Shown here in pieces: positions 1 to 10,480 of a DNA stretch of 64,000 bases. The notes under the pieces are model-generated. The model saw only the letters and a program-made list of their open reading frames with translations. It searched no databases and had not been told where the DNA came from. How positions within the stretch are numbered: position 1 is the stretch's first letter; every line of letters starts with the position of its first letter. The translations under genes and the position numbers were made by a program. Source of the stretch: Bicyclus anynana (Eukaryota; Arthropoda; Insecta; Lepidoptera; Nymphalidae); NCBI RefSeq assembly GCF_947172395.1, contig NC_069083.1, positions 13,300,501 through 13,364,500 of the forward strand. The letters are read 5' to 3'.

Positions 1-1
1 A

Positions 2-372
2 AAACTTAACCAGAAATTTAAAAATGCTCTGCCAGTACAAGGAATCCGAAATTGTCATGCCGCTATTCCCATTTCAAGTGATGTGATGAGAGTAAAAACC
101 TCATCCTCATCTGAGGAAGGAAAGGATTTCCGGTTAAAAAATACAGATATCTACGAGTTCGTTGAAGAACCAGATATTAAAAGCAGGTAAAAATCTGAAA
201 TTTCTGTGTTAGTACTTTATCTATTTTAAGTTTGGATTTAAAGATTTAAGTCATATTAACATTTTTCAGGTTAAGAAAAAGAAAAGGAGCAACAACAGTA
301 ACTGAAGAATTGAAGAAAAAAAATTTTCGTAACAGAATGTCAAGTAAACTTACACGTAAAAAGCCCTATTAA
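2..372 (+). CDS. 3' end of an unidentified host gene (two terminal exons, 5' incomplete)
   Basis: The frame is open from base 2 to 186. It is interrupted by an 83-nt intron at 187-269 (donor AG|GTAAAA, acceptor TTTTTCAG|G) and resumes at 270 to a TAA stop at 370-372. The split codon at the junction is AGG. The result is 95 C-terminal residues: a Ser/Glu-rich stretch (SSSSEEGKD), an acidic part (FVEEPDIKSR), then a strongly basic tail beginning LRKRKGATT and ending TRKKPY. Such a tail suggests a nuclear or nucleic-acid-binding protein, but I recognise no family. The continuous frame across a canonical short intron, followed by polyadenylation signals, argues for a real gene. The protein begins outside the window. 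Confidence 0.72.
187..269 (+). other. Last intron of the left-edge gene
   Basis: This is an 83-nt AT-rich intron with a GTAAAA donor and a pyrimidine-rich TTTTTCAG acceptor. Removing it keeps the reading frame. The length is typical of short insect introns. Confidence 0.7.
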
Positions 373-395
373 ATAAATTAATAACCAATAATAAA
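372..395 (+). promoter_or_regulatory. Polyadenylation signals of the left-edge gene
   Basis: Two AATAAA hexamers lie at 372-377 (overlapping the stop) and 390-395. The second is better placed for cleavage some 15-30 nt downstream. Confidence 0.55.
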
Positions 396-1032
396 CAAAT
401 ATCATTATTTTTGAAAAAACAAAAAACACAGTTCCAAAAATTTCAGGATCTTTTAAGATTGGTACTAGGTAGTACACAAAAAAATTTGAGCCAAAAATTT
501 ATTGTCGACGGTCTATTTTGACAATTTTCAAAAATTCAAAATTTCACAAATTGGAGATTTTTCAAAATTTTTTTTTGGAATTTTTTTTTTTAATAGCCCC
601 AAGTATCCCCTTTGAAGTTTACCATAAGCGATTTTTTTAATTGCAATAGTTTTCGAGATTTTTAAAACATAAATTTAAAAAATATGGAAAATAGTGAAAT
701 TTTGGATTTTGCATAACTTTTGAAAAAAAAAATTTTAACCTTTTTCTTCGGCAGAACTTCGTTATAGGATAAAAGAAAACTTCTGACCAAAATTTATCCA
801 AATCAAAAGGGGTCGAGTCCAACTATTGGTCGATTTGACGTGGAATGACCCACCCGTAAATTTTATTTTCGAGGCATATACCAAAGCAGCCTTCTAAATT
901 CTTTCACCACCTTTTTATTGTCTTTTTAACAAAAATACGTTTATTTTTAACTTAAATTTTTAATGGCAGTCAATCCTCTAAAAAACTAGTAGACTTTCAT
1001 TAAAGTGTTATGATTTTCACAATATTAAATTA
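396..1032. other. AT-rich non-coding stretch
   Basis: It has long A and T runs and no supportable gene. A segment near 590-850 containing 'tagccccaagtatcccc' and 'gacgtggaatgacccaccc' is less AT-biased and may be a degraded repeat, but I cannot place it. Confidence 0.5.
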
Positions 1033-1350
1033 CTAGCGGATGCCCGCGACTTCGTCCGCGTAGAATTTAGTTTTTCACAAATCCTTCGGGAACTATGGAT
1101 TTTTTCGGGATAAAAAGTAGCCTATGTGTTAATCCAGGCTATAATATGTCTCAATACTAAATTTCAGCTAATACGATTCAGTAGTCGAGTCGTGAAAAAG
1201 TAACAAACATTCAGGAAACCATTGATTTTATCGGGATAAAAAGTAGCCTATGTGTTAGTCCAGAGTAAAATCTATTTCCATTCTAAATTACAGCCAAATC
1301 GCTTCAGTAGTAGCGGCCTTAAAGAGTAACAAACATCCAAACGTACATCC
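1033..1350 (-). mobile_element. Non-autonomous Helitron (Lep1-like), with an internal duplication
   Basis: CTAG at 1033-1036 is preceded by A, and the GC-rich palindromic block CGGATGCCCGCGACTTCG follows, as at the 3' end of the other Helitrons here, so the element reads on the minus strand. The core 'gggataaaaagtagcctatg' occurs twice, at about 1106 and 1232, which means about 126 bp is duplicated. The TC end near 1350 is degraded. Confidence 0.65.
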
Positions 1351-1606
1351 AAACACAGGATAGGGATGCATACTATATCCTATGAGATATATTTATCGAA
1401 ATGTATGAACATGTTATTGTTACAAAGAGTATAACTCTCATCATCATCTTTATTTTTTTTTTTAAATTAAATTAAAGTTGACAATATATTTAAACTTATT
1501 CTAAACTATTTATAACAAACAGAAAGAGAAGAAAAGTAATAAACTAAATCTAAGACAATTTATTTAATTAATTATTATTTAATTATTATTTATCAGTCTA
1601 TTCTAA

Positions 1607-1925
1607 CGGCACACTACAGGGCCAGGCCTCTGTTCCTATAGGAGAAAGGATATGGACTTAGACCCACCACTCTGCACTTATGTAGGTTAGTGGGTATTTA
1701 GTATGATAATTTCAAATTCATTAACGACCAGATGTTACTGAACGACCCACGACCTAACCGAGGCACGGGAGAGTAACACCACCAACTTTCAAACTTCGGG
1801 CTGAGAATTTTACGGAAACTTCCTTAGAAGAAAAAAAAACTCTGTATGCCTTACCCAGGATTCGAACCCAGGAACTCGTGATCCGAATCCACATACACTG
1901 ACCACTAGACCAACGAGGCAGTTAT
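1607..1925 (-). mobile_element. tRNA-derived SINE (SINE-C)
   Basis: Read on the minus strand, the head has an A-box-like TGGTCTAGTGG and a B box GGTTCGAATCC. The body runs towards 1607 and ends in 'gaggcctggccctgtagtg', a LINE-like tail. The sequence beyond the T-arm does not fold as a tRNA, so this is not a tRNA gene. Confidence 0.7.
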
Positions 1926-2107
1926 TCTCTATAGACTAGTAATAATTATGACGATAAAATTCTGCAACAAAATATAACTTGACCCAGTTCAGAATTAGAA
2001 TGAATGCGTTCGTTAACTGAATTACTTTAATAAGGATTCTCGTTCATTTTAATTGTATAATTTGCCGTAGGTACTCAGTTTGTTTCCTGACTTTCATAAC
2101 ATATTCC

Positions 2108-2180
2108 AAAAGTCAAAAGTCAAAATTTATTTCAAATAGGCTTAGTTTACAAGCTCTTTCGAAACGTCAGGTAATAATAT
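2108..2180 (-). mobile_element. LINE 3' end (Jockey/CR1-like)
   Basis: It carries 'caaataggcttagtttacaa', the reverse complement of the motif 'ttgtaaactaagcctaattg' seen at 20921 and 33809, preceded by the AAAGTCAAAA-type A-rich tail. Only the 3' end survives. The class assignment is from memory. Confidence 0.5.
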
Positions 2181-2785
2181 TAAACTTAAGATAATGGTGA
2201 TAATAATTATTCGAAAACTTAAAATGAAAGTTACGAGGGTTCCAAACGCGCCTTGGTCCGAGAAGAGCCCACAACAAACTCAGCCAGGTTTATCCTTTTT
2301 TAGTTTATCACCATTTAACAATAGGTATATAAGTAGCCTGTCATGTAATACATTTCATTTCCAAGCAATTTTGTCATTTATGTAATCATTGACACTATAA
2401 TACTTTTCTATAAGCTTACGTTTAATAAAAACTTTGAACTTATTTATATATTTTATTCCCATAACTTGATTCAATTACGCGTAGTTGGTAGTCAAGGGAA
2501 AAGCTGACTAAAGAATTTTATGGGCGCTGTTAATCGTAAACGGGCAATATTTTGAGTGTGAGTCATTAACATGACACATTAACCGGTGTGGTCCCGCCAG
2601 AATAATGATACTGCATCGCTGCGTGCCAAATGTTTCGTAAAGTATGCAGTTTTTAAAATTTAATTTAAAAGGACGCTTTTCGTAATAATTTTTGAAAACT
2701 TTGATAAAGAAACTCCTTTTTGTTTTCATTTTAAAGGCACTATCTTATGTGTCTAGTAGTTTACCTGTGCTAAAGGAATTGTCAC

Positions 2786-3105
2786 GTGATAGCCCAGTAG
2801 ATATGACCTCTGCCTCCGATTCCGGAGGGTGTGGGTTCGAATCCGGTCCGCGGCATGCACCTCCAACTTTTCACTTGTGTGCATTTTAAGAAATTAAATA
2901 TCACGTGTCTCAAACGGTGAATGAATAACATCGTGAGAAAACTTGCATACCTGAGAATTTTCTCAATTCTTTACGTGTGTGAGGTCTGCCAATCCACATT
3001 TGGCCAGCGCAGTGGATTAAGGCCTAGCCTGTCTCATCCTGAGAGGAGACTCGTGCTAAACAGTGACCCGAATATGGGTTGATAACGACGATGATCATGA
3101 TGATT
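2786..3105 (+). mobile_element. tRNA-derived SINE-A, nearly full length
   Basis: It has an A-box region GTGATAGCCCAGTAGATATG and a B box GGTTCGAATCC. The conserved body follows ('atgcacctccaacttttcac', 'gccaatccaca', 'gagaggagactcg') and then the tail 'atgggttgataacgacgatg'. At least ten other copies are in the window. No clear target duplication was found. Confidence 0.8.
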
Positions 3106-3313
3106 CATAAAGAAATTTCGATATTTTTATTTATGATTAACTGCAATACGGTGATTAAAGTTTTTACGGCTGCTAAAAGCGTCGCGACCATTGCAAGCGC
3201 CGCAGATAAATTGGAGGCCGATCGTATCTGGGGAAGCAATTAAGATAAGCGAACAGTGTGCTGTCACAGCTCCGCTGCGCCGGGCGGACACTGGACCGAT
3301 TTATATGTTCCTG

Positions 3314-4259
3314 CTCGGCTGGCATACATCTATGCCAGCGCCAGCCGCTGTGAATGCTCTAAACCAACACGTTACGTTTGTATTGTCTTTAATATGCTCA
3401 ACACGTTCGTTTCGAACTCTATGCCACTTTATATTTGAAATAATGTTATTGTTAGTAATAAGGCGTCGGACTTAATAGTCAGAGATGGGTTCGATCACCG
3501 CCGCTCAGCTATTTTGACGTCCTTACACCTATTCTTAATACAGTCTTTCAGACTAATTGAACGGGAATGTTGGACACATTTTAATGCTCGACTGGCATAC
3601 ATCTATGCCAGTGAATGCTCTAAACCAACACGTTACGTTCATATTGTCTTTGATGTGCTTAACACGTTTGTTTCGAACTCTATGCCACTTTATATTAGAT
3701 ATAATTTTATTGTTAGTAATAAATCGTTGGACTCAATAGTCAGAGATGGGTTCGATCACCACCGCTCGACTATATTGTCGTACTTACACCTACTCGTAAT
3801 ACGGTCTTTCAGACTAAATGAACGGGTATGTTGGACATATTTTAATGGCCGACTGGCATACATCTATGCCAGCGCCAGCCGCTGTGAATGTTGGAGCATT
3901 CACAGCGGCTGTTAAACAACACGTTACGTTCTATTGTCTTGAATATGCTTAATATGTTTGTTTCGAACTCTATGCCACTTTATATTTGTAAGTAATGTTA
4001 TTATTCAAGCTTCAATAGTAATAAGACGTCGGACTCAACACTCAGAGATAGGTTCACCGCCGTTTGACTATTTCGTCGTACTTACACCTACTCGCAATAC
4101 AGTCTTTCAGACTAAATGAAGGAGAACGCGAATGTTAGTCATATTTTAATGCTCGACTGGCATAGATCTTTGCCAGCGCCAGCCGCTCAGAATGCTTGAT
4201 ACAGAAACGTTACGTTCATCGTGTCTCTCAATCGCTTTTTATACTTAACACGTTTCTTT
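3314..4259. repeat. Tandem array of about 260-300 bp units, four copies
   Basis: Units begin at about 3314, 3587, 3848 and 4152. Each starts with a small palindrome, CTGGCATA-catc-TATGCCAG (altered in the last), followed by 'caacacgttacgtt', 'ttcgaactctatgccacttt' and a B-box-like GGTTCGATCACC. Copy 2 lacks 12 bp after the palindrome, and copy 3 has a 15-bp inverted duplication of the CAGCCGCTGTGAATG segment. The last copy is truncated. The B-box-like motif suggests a tRNA-derived monomer. Open frames here are by-products of the repeat. Confidence 0.8.
3876..3911. repeat. Perfect 15-bp hairpin inside tandem copy 3
   Basis: CAGCCGCTGTGAATG, a 6-nt loop (ttggag), then its exact reverse complement. 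The other copies have only the left half, so this inverted duplication is specific to copy 3. Confidence 0.85.
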
Positions 4260-4307
4260 TGACCTAGATTTGTTTTTCCCCTTTTGTTTGTGCATTATGC
4301 TTCTTTA

Positions 4308-4445
4308 ACTAACAAGCTGACACTGCGCGTTCCCATAGAAATACGGGAATTATGTAAAGCATAAATCCTTCCACGATAAATGGGCTGTCTAACATTGAAA
4401 GAATTTCTCAAATCGAACCAGTAGTTCCTGAGATTATCGTACCCA
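4308..4445 (-). mobile_element. Degraded Helitron copy
   Basis: It is similar to the 36551-36745 copy: 'aaatgggctgtctaacattg', 'accagtagttcctgagatta'. The CTAG terminus and the TC end are eroded. Confidence 0.55.
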
Positions 4446-5466
4446 CATAGGCAGTGATTAACGTTTACTGTCATCACTCAATATACACATACTTAATGTG
4501 TAAATTGAGAAAGAAGTTAAACGTGAAGTTTTCACAAACGTACGAATACGGAACCTCTTTTTTAAAAGCTGATAAAAACAAATTTATTATTAAGATATGC
4601 GCACCAAAAACGAGGAGTTATATAATTCAAAGTCTGTTATTATAACGATAATTATGAATGAAAACGGAGCGGCGCTGTGAGGTGTATTTAATGCACGGTT
4701 TGCACGCAAGCCACGCAAAATAACTTAAACAGAATTGTGGAAAAATAAAAGCAATTAAAACTCAGATTTGTACCGCAGCTTTTGCAATTAAGAGGAAAAT
4801 GGATGCTCTGGATATATTTTAAATTTTTACTAGCCAAGCTATTTAGGTTATTGAATTTCCTTGCTCAGTATTATCACAGAATACATAAAACCGTTTTTCA
4901 CCGTTTGTTTATTATTATTAGGTACTTACTTATCACTTACTCACTTACCCTTTTCCGTAGGTATACCTTACACACTATAATAAACATTTTTAGTATTACC
5001 CACAAGCTATTGTTAAAAATTTAAGGAAAGGTGGAAAAGTATACTTCTTTTAATACAACAATCTATTCTTTTATTAGAATCTTTAACGGAAATAAAATAA
5101 TTTGAAAAATGCCTTTTTTGTTTGTTATGAAAGTACTGTACGTAACGTAAGAACATTTATTTTTAACATACGCAAGTATTTCCTTCGCAGCAAACACACT
5201 TGATTCCTAGAATCTGGGTACTTGTAAATATGTAATACACTAAAATATACAATACTAAAATCAATACCAAAATCTCTGTGTGTGTATAAGACCGTACAGT
5301 ATATTACACATTGTAGGCTGTACAGTTATGCCTAATAAGTATTTAAGTGTTTATTGATAATATTGGTACAAAAAATCAATGGTTTAAGTTCATGCTACCG
5401 AAAAAACTCTCTTACGAGAAGAAAATCTGGGATTCTGCACCATTCTGTTCATGGTAGAGTTTACCC
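4446..5466. other. No recognisable gene
   Basis: This is AT-rich sequence. Short frames near 4454-4645 and 4782-5024 have random-looking composition and no motif. Confidence 0.5.
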
Positions 5467-5690
5467 ATCATCGTCATCTTCGTTATCAATCTATATTCGG
5501 CTTACTGTTGAGCTCGAGTCTCCTCTCGGAATGAGAGGGGTTAGGCCAAATAGTCCACCACGCTGGCCCAATGCGGATTGGCGGACTTAAGACACATATA
5601 GAATTAAGAAAATTCTCAGGTATGCAGGTTTCCTCACGATGTTTTTCCTTCACCGTTTGAGACACGTGATAATTAATTTTCTTTTTTTAG
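5467..5690 (-). mobile_element. SINE-A, 5' truncated
   Basis: Reverse-complement SINE-A from a degenerate ATC-rich tail (tcgtcatcttcg) through 'gagtctcctctcggaatgag', 'ccaatgcggattggc' and 'caccgtttgagacacgtgat'. The tRNA-like head is absent. Confidence 0.75.
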
Positions 5691-5699
5691 TTTTCTTAG

Positions 5700-7700
5700 T
5701 TCAGCCATCAACACTACACATATTCAATACCAAAATTCTCCCTGTACGCAATGTAGATAAATACGTATGAAATAAAATAAAACGTTTTAGCAAAATATCC
5801 ACGTTAATGAAAGAAAAATTGTTTTCGTAGGACAAAATTCGTCGTGTAAACGGGCGTATTGAATTTAAATGACCTGTCCTGACCCAAACCTGTCTTATAA
5901 TTAAAATACATAATGGAAGTGTATTTACAAAAGTAGGTTGATTACATTTAAATACATTTTTAATACAAACTTACCTTCAAATTACCTTTACCTTCCCTAC
6001 CTGCTTCATTTTAACCAATTAGTTTTTTTCTGACTGTGTAAGTGCCGTAGACTCCTTGTGGGACCTCAGCGGCGTCACCGGGAGTTAATAACCAATTAGA
6101 CATTTGCTTGCTGTTGCGATACCTAATAGGGATAATGACAGTTTTTTAAATTGTATATAAATTAAGAGTATGCTAATAGTAAAGCAATTTTGTAAAAGTA
6201 ATAAGGTATTAATAAGGTAAGATCCCTGAAAAACGCCCCATACAAAATGGCACGAACTAATGACGTCCTAGGCAATGTAATGATCGTTATATTTGTATGT
6301 GCGTACAAACAAAATTACTAATATCTTTGTTATTTGTGCGTTTATGTTTATAGTTCAAATATTAAAAAATGTCACATTTAATGTAAGGAAGCTAAAACTG
6401 TTTGAATTTTCATCTAATTACGATAAAATATTTTTAATAGATTTTGAAATTTTATAAATCTTATTTATTTTGCAAATATCTATAATAAATAAATTAGTTA
6501 ACATTGACCTTTTTTACCCGAATGTATCATTAAAATCAATATATTCAAACCTAGTCATCATCCCCATTGGTTATTAACTGATTGTTGCGAATTGCGATAT
6601 TATAGATATAGCCTCTGGCCCGATAATCGTACCACTATACCTACTTTTCTGTTTGAATTTTAAAGTCTGAAGTATATGTTAGTGGTCTAGAAATGTAACT
6701 AACATGTGTGCGTATCCATGAATGGCTGAGTTCAGATTTTGTTGGAAATTAACGTAATCTATATAATTTTTGTACCAGGGACTTACTATTACCTAAAAGA
6801 CAGACCAAATACAGACGCAGAGCAACATATTGTAGGACGTATCTTCGTCATGTAGTTCTATTATTGGCGGAGCTTTTCTACTATACATCGTTGGCGATTA
6901 TGTCTGCCTGTCTGTCATCTGTTCTGTCAAGTATTAATTTATTAAATAGAAGCAGACGTTAATAGGCAGAGGCTAAGTATGAATAGGCAATATTTGATTA
7001 ACTATGTTATCCTCTGCGAAATACCGACGAACGAAGCGATAATGTCTCTACATACATCTATTAAGAGTTAAACAAATATTTTAAGGGTTCCATTTTTATA
7101 CGTACGTACGTTGGCAACACTAAAAACGTGAGCCATACGGTACTCAACTGTTGCTGTACCTGGCAGCAACCAGTATTTGAGGGGAAATCTAGTAAGTGGC
7201 GATCACAATAGATCAGTAACAACGTAATACAGGGACCTCAAGAAGACCTGCAGAGCCGCGACATCAAGAAGAAGAAGAAGAAGCCGTACCTTTTAAGCGT
7301 GGCGACGTCTGTTCATGACGAATAAATTTTTTCCTATAAAATAGTCGATCGCACGTGTTCTAAGTGGTGCTTTTATCCTGGCAGATGGTAATGTGTTAAT
7401 GTTAACGGGGCATAAGAAACATATACACGATATATCCATCAAGCTTATATGAGAATGTTTCATTGTCAACAGCGAGTTTCCGCATTTAATTACAGGTGCT
7501 CCGTTTACAGTGACGTTGACAGCTTTAAGATGAATTATTGTTCGGCGCGGGCAAGTCGGAGACGTTTCTCGTTACTACGTGACAAACATTCTTTGTGATA
7601 AATTTTCCAACACTTGTTCTTATTTAAGACACGCCTTCGCGTTCGTGTGGAAATATTTTTAACTATACATCACGGTTACGCTTGTGGCAAAACAATCGTT
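5700..7700. other. Sparse region without supportable genes
   Basis: No coding motif was seen. An (AAG)n run at 7268-7284 follows 'ctgcagagccgcgacatc' and may be the tail of a LINE relic covering about 7090-7284, comparable to the AAG tail at 40357-40367. I could not read coding sequence there. Confidence 0.45.
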
Positions 7701-7769
7701 TTAACACTAGTGATCGTGCTTGTACTACATGCATTGTCATTATACCTACAACTACATACAGCTCGTTTC

Positions 7770-7805
7770 ATGTAGGAACAGTGGGTTCGATTCCCACAAC
7801 TACGC
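7770..7805 (+). mobile_element. SINE head fragment with B box
   Basis: 'gtgggttcgattcccacaac' is a good B box with a T-arm-like stem, but no upstream A box or acceptor stem completes a tRNA. It is probably a SINE-D type remnant. Confidence 0.35.
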
Positions 7806-7814
7806 TTTACGCTT

Positions 7815-8020
7815 ACTTTAGGGCTAGATAGGGATGTCTCCATAGGTCCATAAAGGCAGCAGACAGATTAGGAGTTAGGTTTGCCTGATCACAAGTAGAA
7901 GCTAACTTTCGAAGCAGTCTGACTCAGGTCTGACAGGCTTAGGATTGTTTGATCACAGACAGAAGGTAAGTTTTCAAGCCCTCATAGGCCCATACAGGTA
8001 GCACACAGATTAGGAGTCAG
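7815..8020. repeat. Imperfect internal duplication
   Basis: 'cataggtccataaaggcag' followed by 'cagacagattaggagt' near 7840 recurs as 'cataggcccatacaggtag' plus 'cacacagattaggagt' near 7985. 'cctgatcacaagtagaag' near 7885 also resembles 'tttgatcacagacagaag' near 7948. The copies are diverged. Confidence 0.5.
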
Positions 8021-8095
8021 TATTTTTAGCAGACTCAGAATGGATTACAAAAATAAGAAAACCATTGTTGAACAAAGGTTATGAATCACAATATT

Positions 8096-8535
8096 TGTCA
8101 GGGCAACTTAATTATCAAATCAGACTGTAACCAAAATAAGACCCTAGAATGGCAGAGAATGACCTTGAGTGGAGTCACGCACTTGTGATCGTTGTATAAA
8201 GGGTTAAGGGACTCCCTTTAAAGTTAACTTACTCTCCCCTTTTTCACTCAAGTCGTCTCGAACGCCACGAGCATACTGAAGCCGACCGTACGACGAGCAC
8301 CTTATATCGCAAGTCGTTCCCGCAAACCGATCGTTACCCCTCTTTAACTCCCTACTCTTTACGGTCAGCACGAGCCAACACGAGATCGAGCGACGTGGTA
8401 TCCGTCTCAGACTACGATTTCCTACAGTATATTGTTTAAGTATGTAAGTATATTATTTATTTATGTTTTGTACGTAGTAGTAAGGCGTGAGTCACGTATT
8501 AAATTATAATTTTTTGAACCTAGGATTTTTTAACA
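8096..8535 (+). mobile_element. Possible solo LTR (weak)
   Basis: The 440-bp segment starts TGTCAG and ends TTAACA. It contains a TATA-like GTATAAAGG near 8195 and an ATTAAA late in the segment. The 5-bp flanks (atatt and gacaa) do not match, so the call rests on layout alone. Confidence 0.25.
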
Positions 8536-9145
8536 GACAATGTGAAAAGCTTCTATAGCGCAAAATATATATACACTTTTGTAAAGCCTCTATAAAAGCA
8601 ACAATATTTTATAAACAATTTTTCAGGGTAACTTCATTTGGTATAGTCAGACGACTTCATTTTACCGTTAATACTTAAATCGTTATCCAAACTGGGTCAC
8701 GTAGGAAGCAGGTCTTTGAAATGGCGGTTTAATTTATTTATTTCCTTTACTATGTCAAGCGACCTAGCTAACTATATAAATTAGTTATTAGCTTCGACGT
8801 TGCTTGTGAAGGAAATAATATGTTGTCGAGACATCAGTGCTTTTTTACAGCAAATTAAGTGATAATATATTACAGGGACATCGTGCATACGTTAGCCGCT
8901 TCTTGTTTGTGTAATTGTGTTTTTTTTCGCTTTCATAATGTTTTGAGTAAGTATTCACTTTCAGCTCATGAAAATCGCTATCTTTAAGCCTGCACACATG
9001 CTAAGATACGATATTGGTATTCTTTTGACCATAAATCCTACACTGAAACCTCATCAGGAATTAGCCAATTGCGTAGCCACTTATCTTTTATTATAATGCA
9101 GAAAAAATTTGGCAATATCTTCCTTAACAGGGCGGGAATTGGAAC
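8536..9145. other. No feature recognised
   Basis: It is AT-rich, with no repeat shared with the rest of the window that I could detect. Confidence 0.45.
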
Positions 9146-9149
9146 TTTG

Positions 9150-9285
9150 GGCTAGCTAAGTTTCAGAGTCAGCCTGGCTGTCCAGTGCGGAAATGCAGCC
9201 ATTATTCTTGCCACGTGGGCATGATTTGAAAGTTATTAGGATTAGTTAATTTGAGTTCCCTATTGTATTCTTTCTTAATAAAAAA
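9150..9285 (+). mobile_element. Non-LTR retrotransposon 3' fragment (copy 1 of a pair)
   Basis: 'gtcagcctggctgtccagtg' to 'agttattaggattagttaa' is shared with 56025-56155. In the better copy the segment reads ISLAVQRGIAASIL, a fragment I associate with the C-terminal end of lepidopteran LINE ORFs. An AATAAAAAA run follows. Confidence 0.5.
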
Positions 9286-9304
9286 AGACTTTATGTCATC
9301 ATAA

Positions 9305-9360
9305 TCATTATCATATTCTGCTTAAGGACGTCCACTGCTGGACAAAACACTTTGGTATGG
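9305..9360 (-). mobile_element. Degraded RTE 3' end
   Basis: 'ggacgtccactgctggaca' is the reverse complement of the RTE 3' motif seen at 21600 and 39040. It sits next to an ATCATTATCAT remnant of the tail. Confidence 0.45.
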
Positions 9361-10039
9361 ACTTTTATACACCTACCCACTTTTAATGACCTAGTTGTAA
9401 GTCTTAATATACGTCTGTTATTTAAAGTAAGAATGGTTAGGGTTTACGTTTTCAAATACGTCAAGACGTGCGGAGAGCGTCTAGCCAAATTCCAGAGTAC
9501 GAGTGACAACAAAGCGACAAGGTAGGTATCTTTACACGATAATATTCACAGGAAGCCTTTATTTGGGTTACAGTCAACTACCGGCTTCGTTACTCCTTCT
9601 CAAACCTACCTACCGTTTAATGAAAACAAACAGAGCAATATTGTTCAAAGAGATGCGTTACGTCGACCCTGGCGTGGTTCCAGACTTTAACGAATACACA
9701 CGCTGAAATATATCTTCTGTAAACTTTAATAACATACTCATATTACAGAGGCACGAGGTAAAAAACCTATAGAATTTCTTCTTAGTTTTAACCTAACCTA
9801 AACGAAATTGTTCTCTTTAAACAGAAAAAAAATTGTGTTATATTTGGAACTAGCTGAAGCCGCGCGGTTTCACCCGCGTGGTTCCCGTACCCACGCGGAA
9901 TACGGGAATAATATATAGCCTATAGCCTTCCTCGACAAATGGGCTATCTAACACTGAAGGAATTTTTCAAATCGGACCAGTAAGTTCCTAAGAATAGCGC
10001 GTTCAAACAAACAAACTCTTCAGCTTTATAATATTAGTA

Positions 10040-10070
10040 CAGTTCGCGCGGCGAGAGTTTGGCTTTGACC
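10040..10070 (+). repeat. Left terminal inverted repeat
   Basis: It begins CAGTTCGCGCGGCGAGAG and is the inverted counterpart of 12333-12363 with one mismatch in 31. It abuts the TA duplication. Confidence 0.92.
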
Positions 10071-10480
10071 TTCGGATGGAGGGGATTACTGCGCATGGGT
10101 ACTGTCACGCACACAATACTTTTCCTTTTTTATGTACCAGGTTGGATATTTGAGTGGGTCAAAATTCATGTATAGTGATAATAATGCTAGAAAATAATAC
10201 GAAGTAGATAAACTTCTTCATTTATTAAAACTATTGATAGTTATTTTACATATTTAAAATGTTTATACAGAGACAGCAATGAAAATTCTAAATAATTGTT
10301 TTTAATAAAATTATTTATTCCAAGATACATGTAAAATTGGTACATAAGAACAAAAGAAAACTTAAAATAATTATTAAATACAGTGTGTCCCTGGATAATC
10401 TGCAACACCAAAAGGGGGTGAAACTACACCAAAATGTAATTTAAAAAAGTTAACATTAAAAAAAAGTCTTAGCAGCAGTA

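Noticed and set aside
3514..3915. 133-codon frame
   Set aside because: It lies wholly in the tandem array and repeats with it; the frame is a by-product of the unit length.
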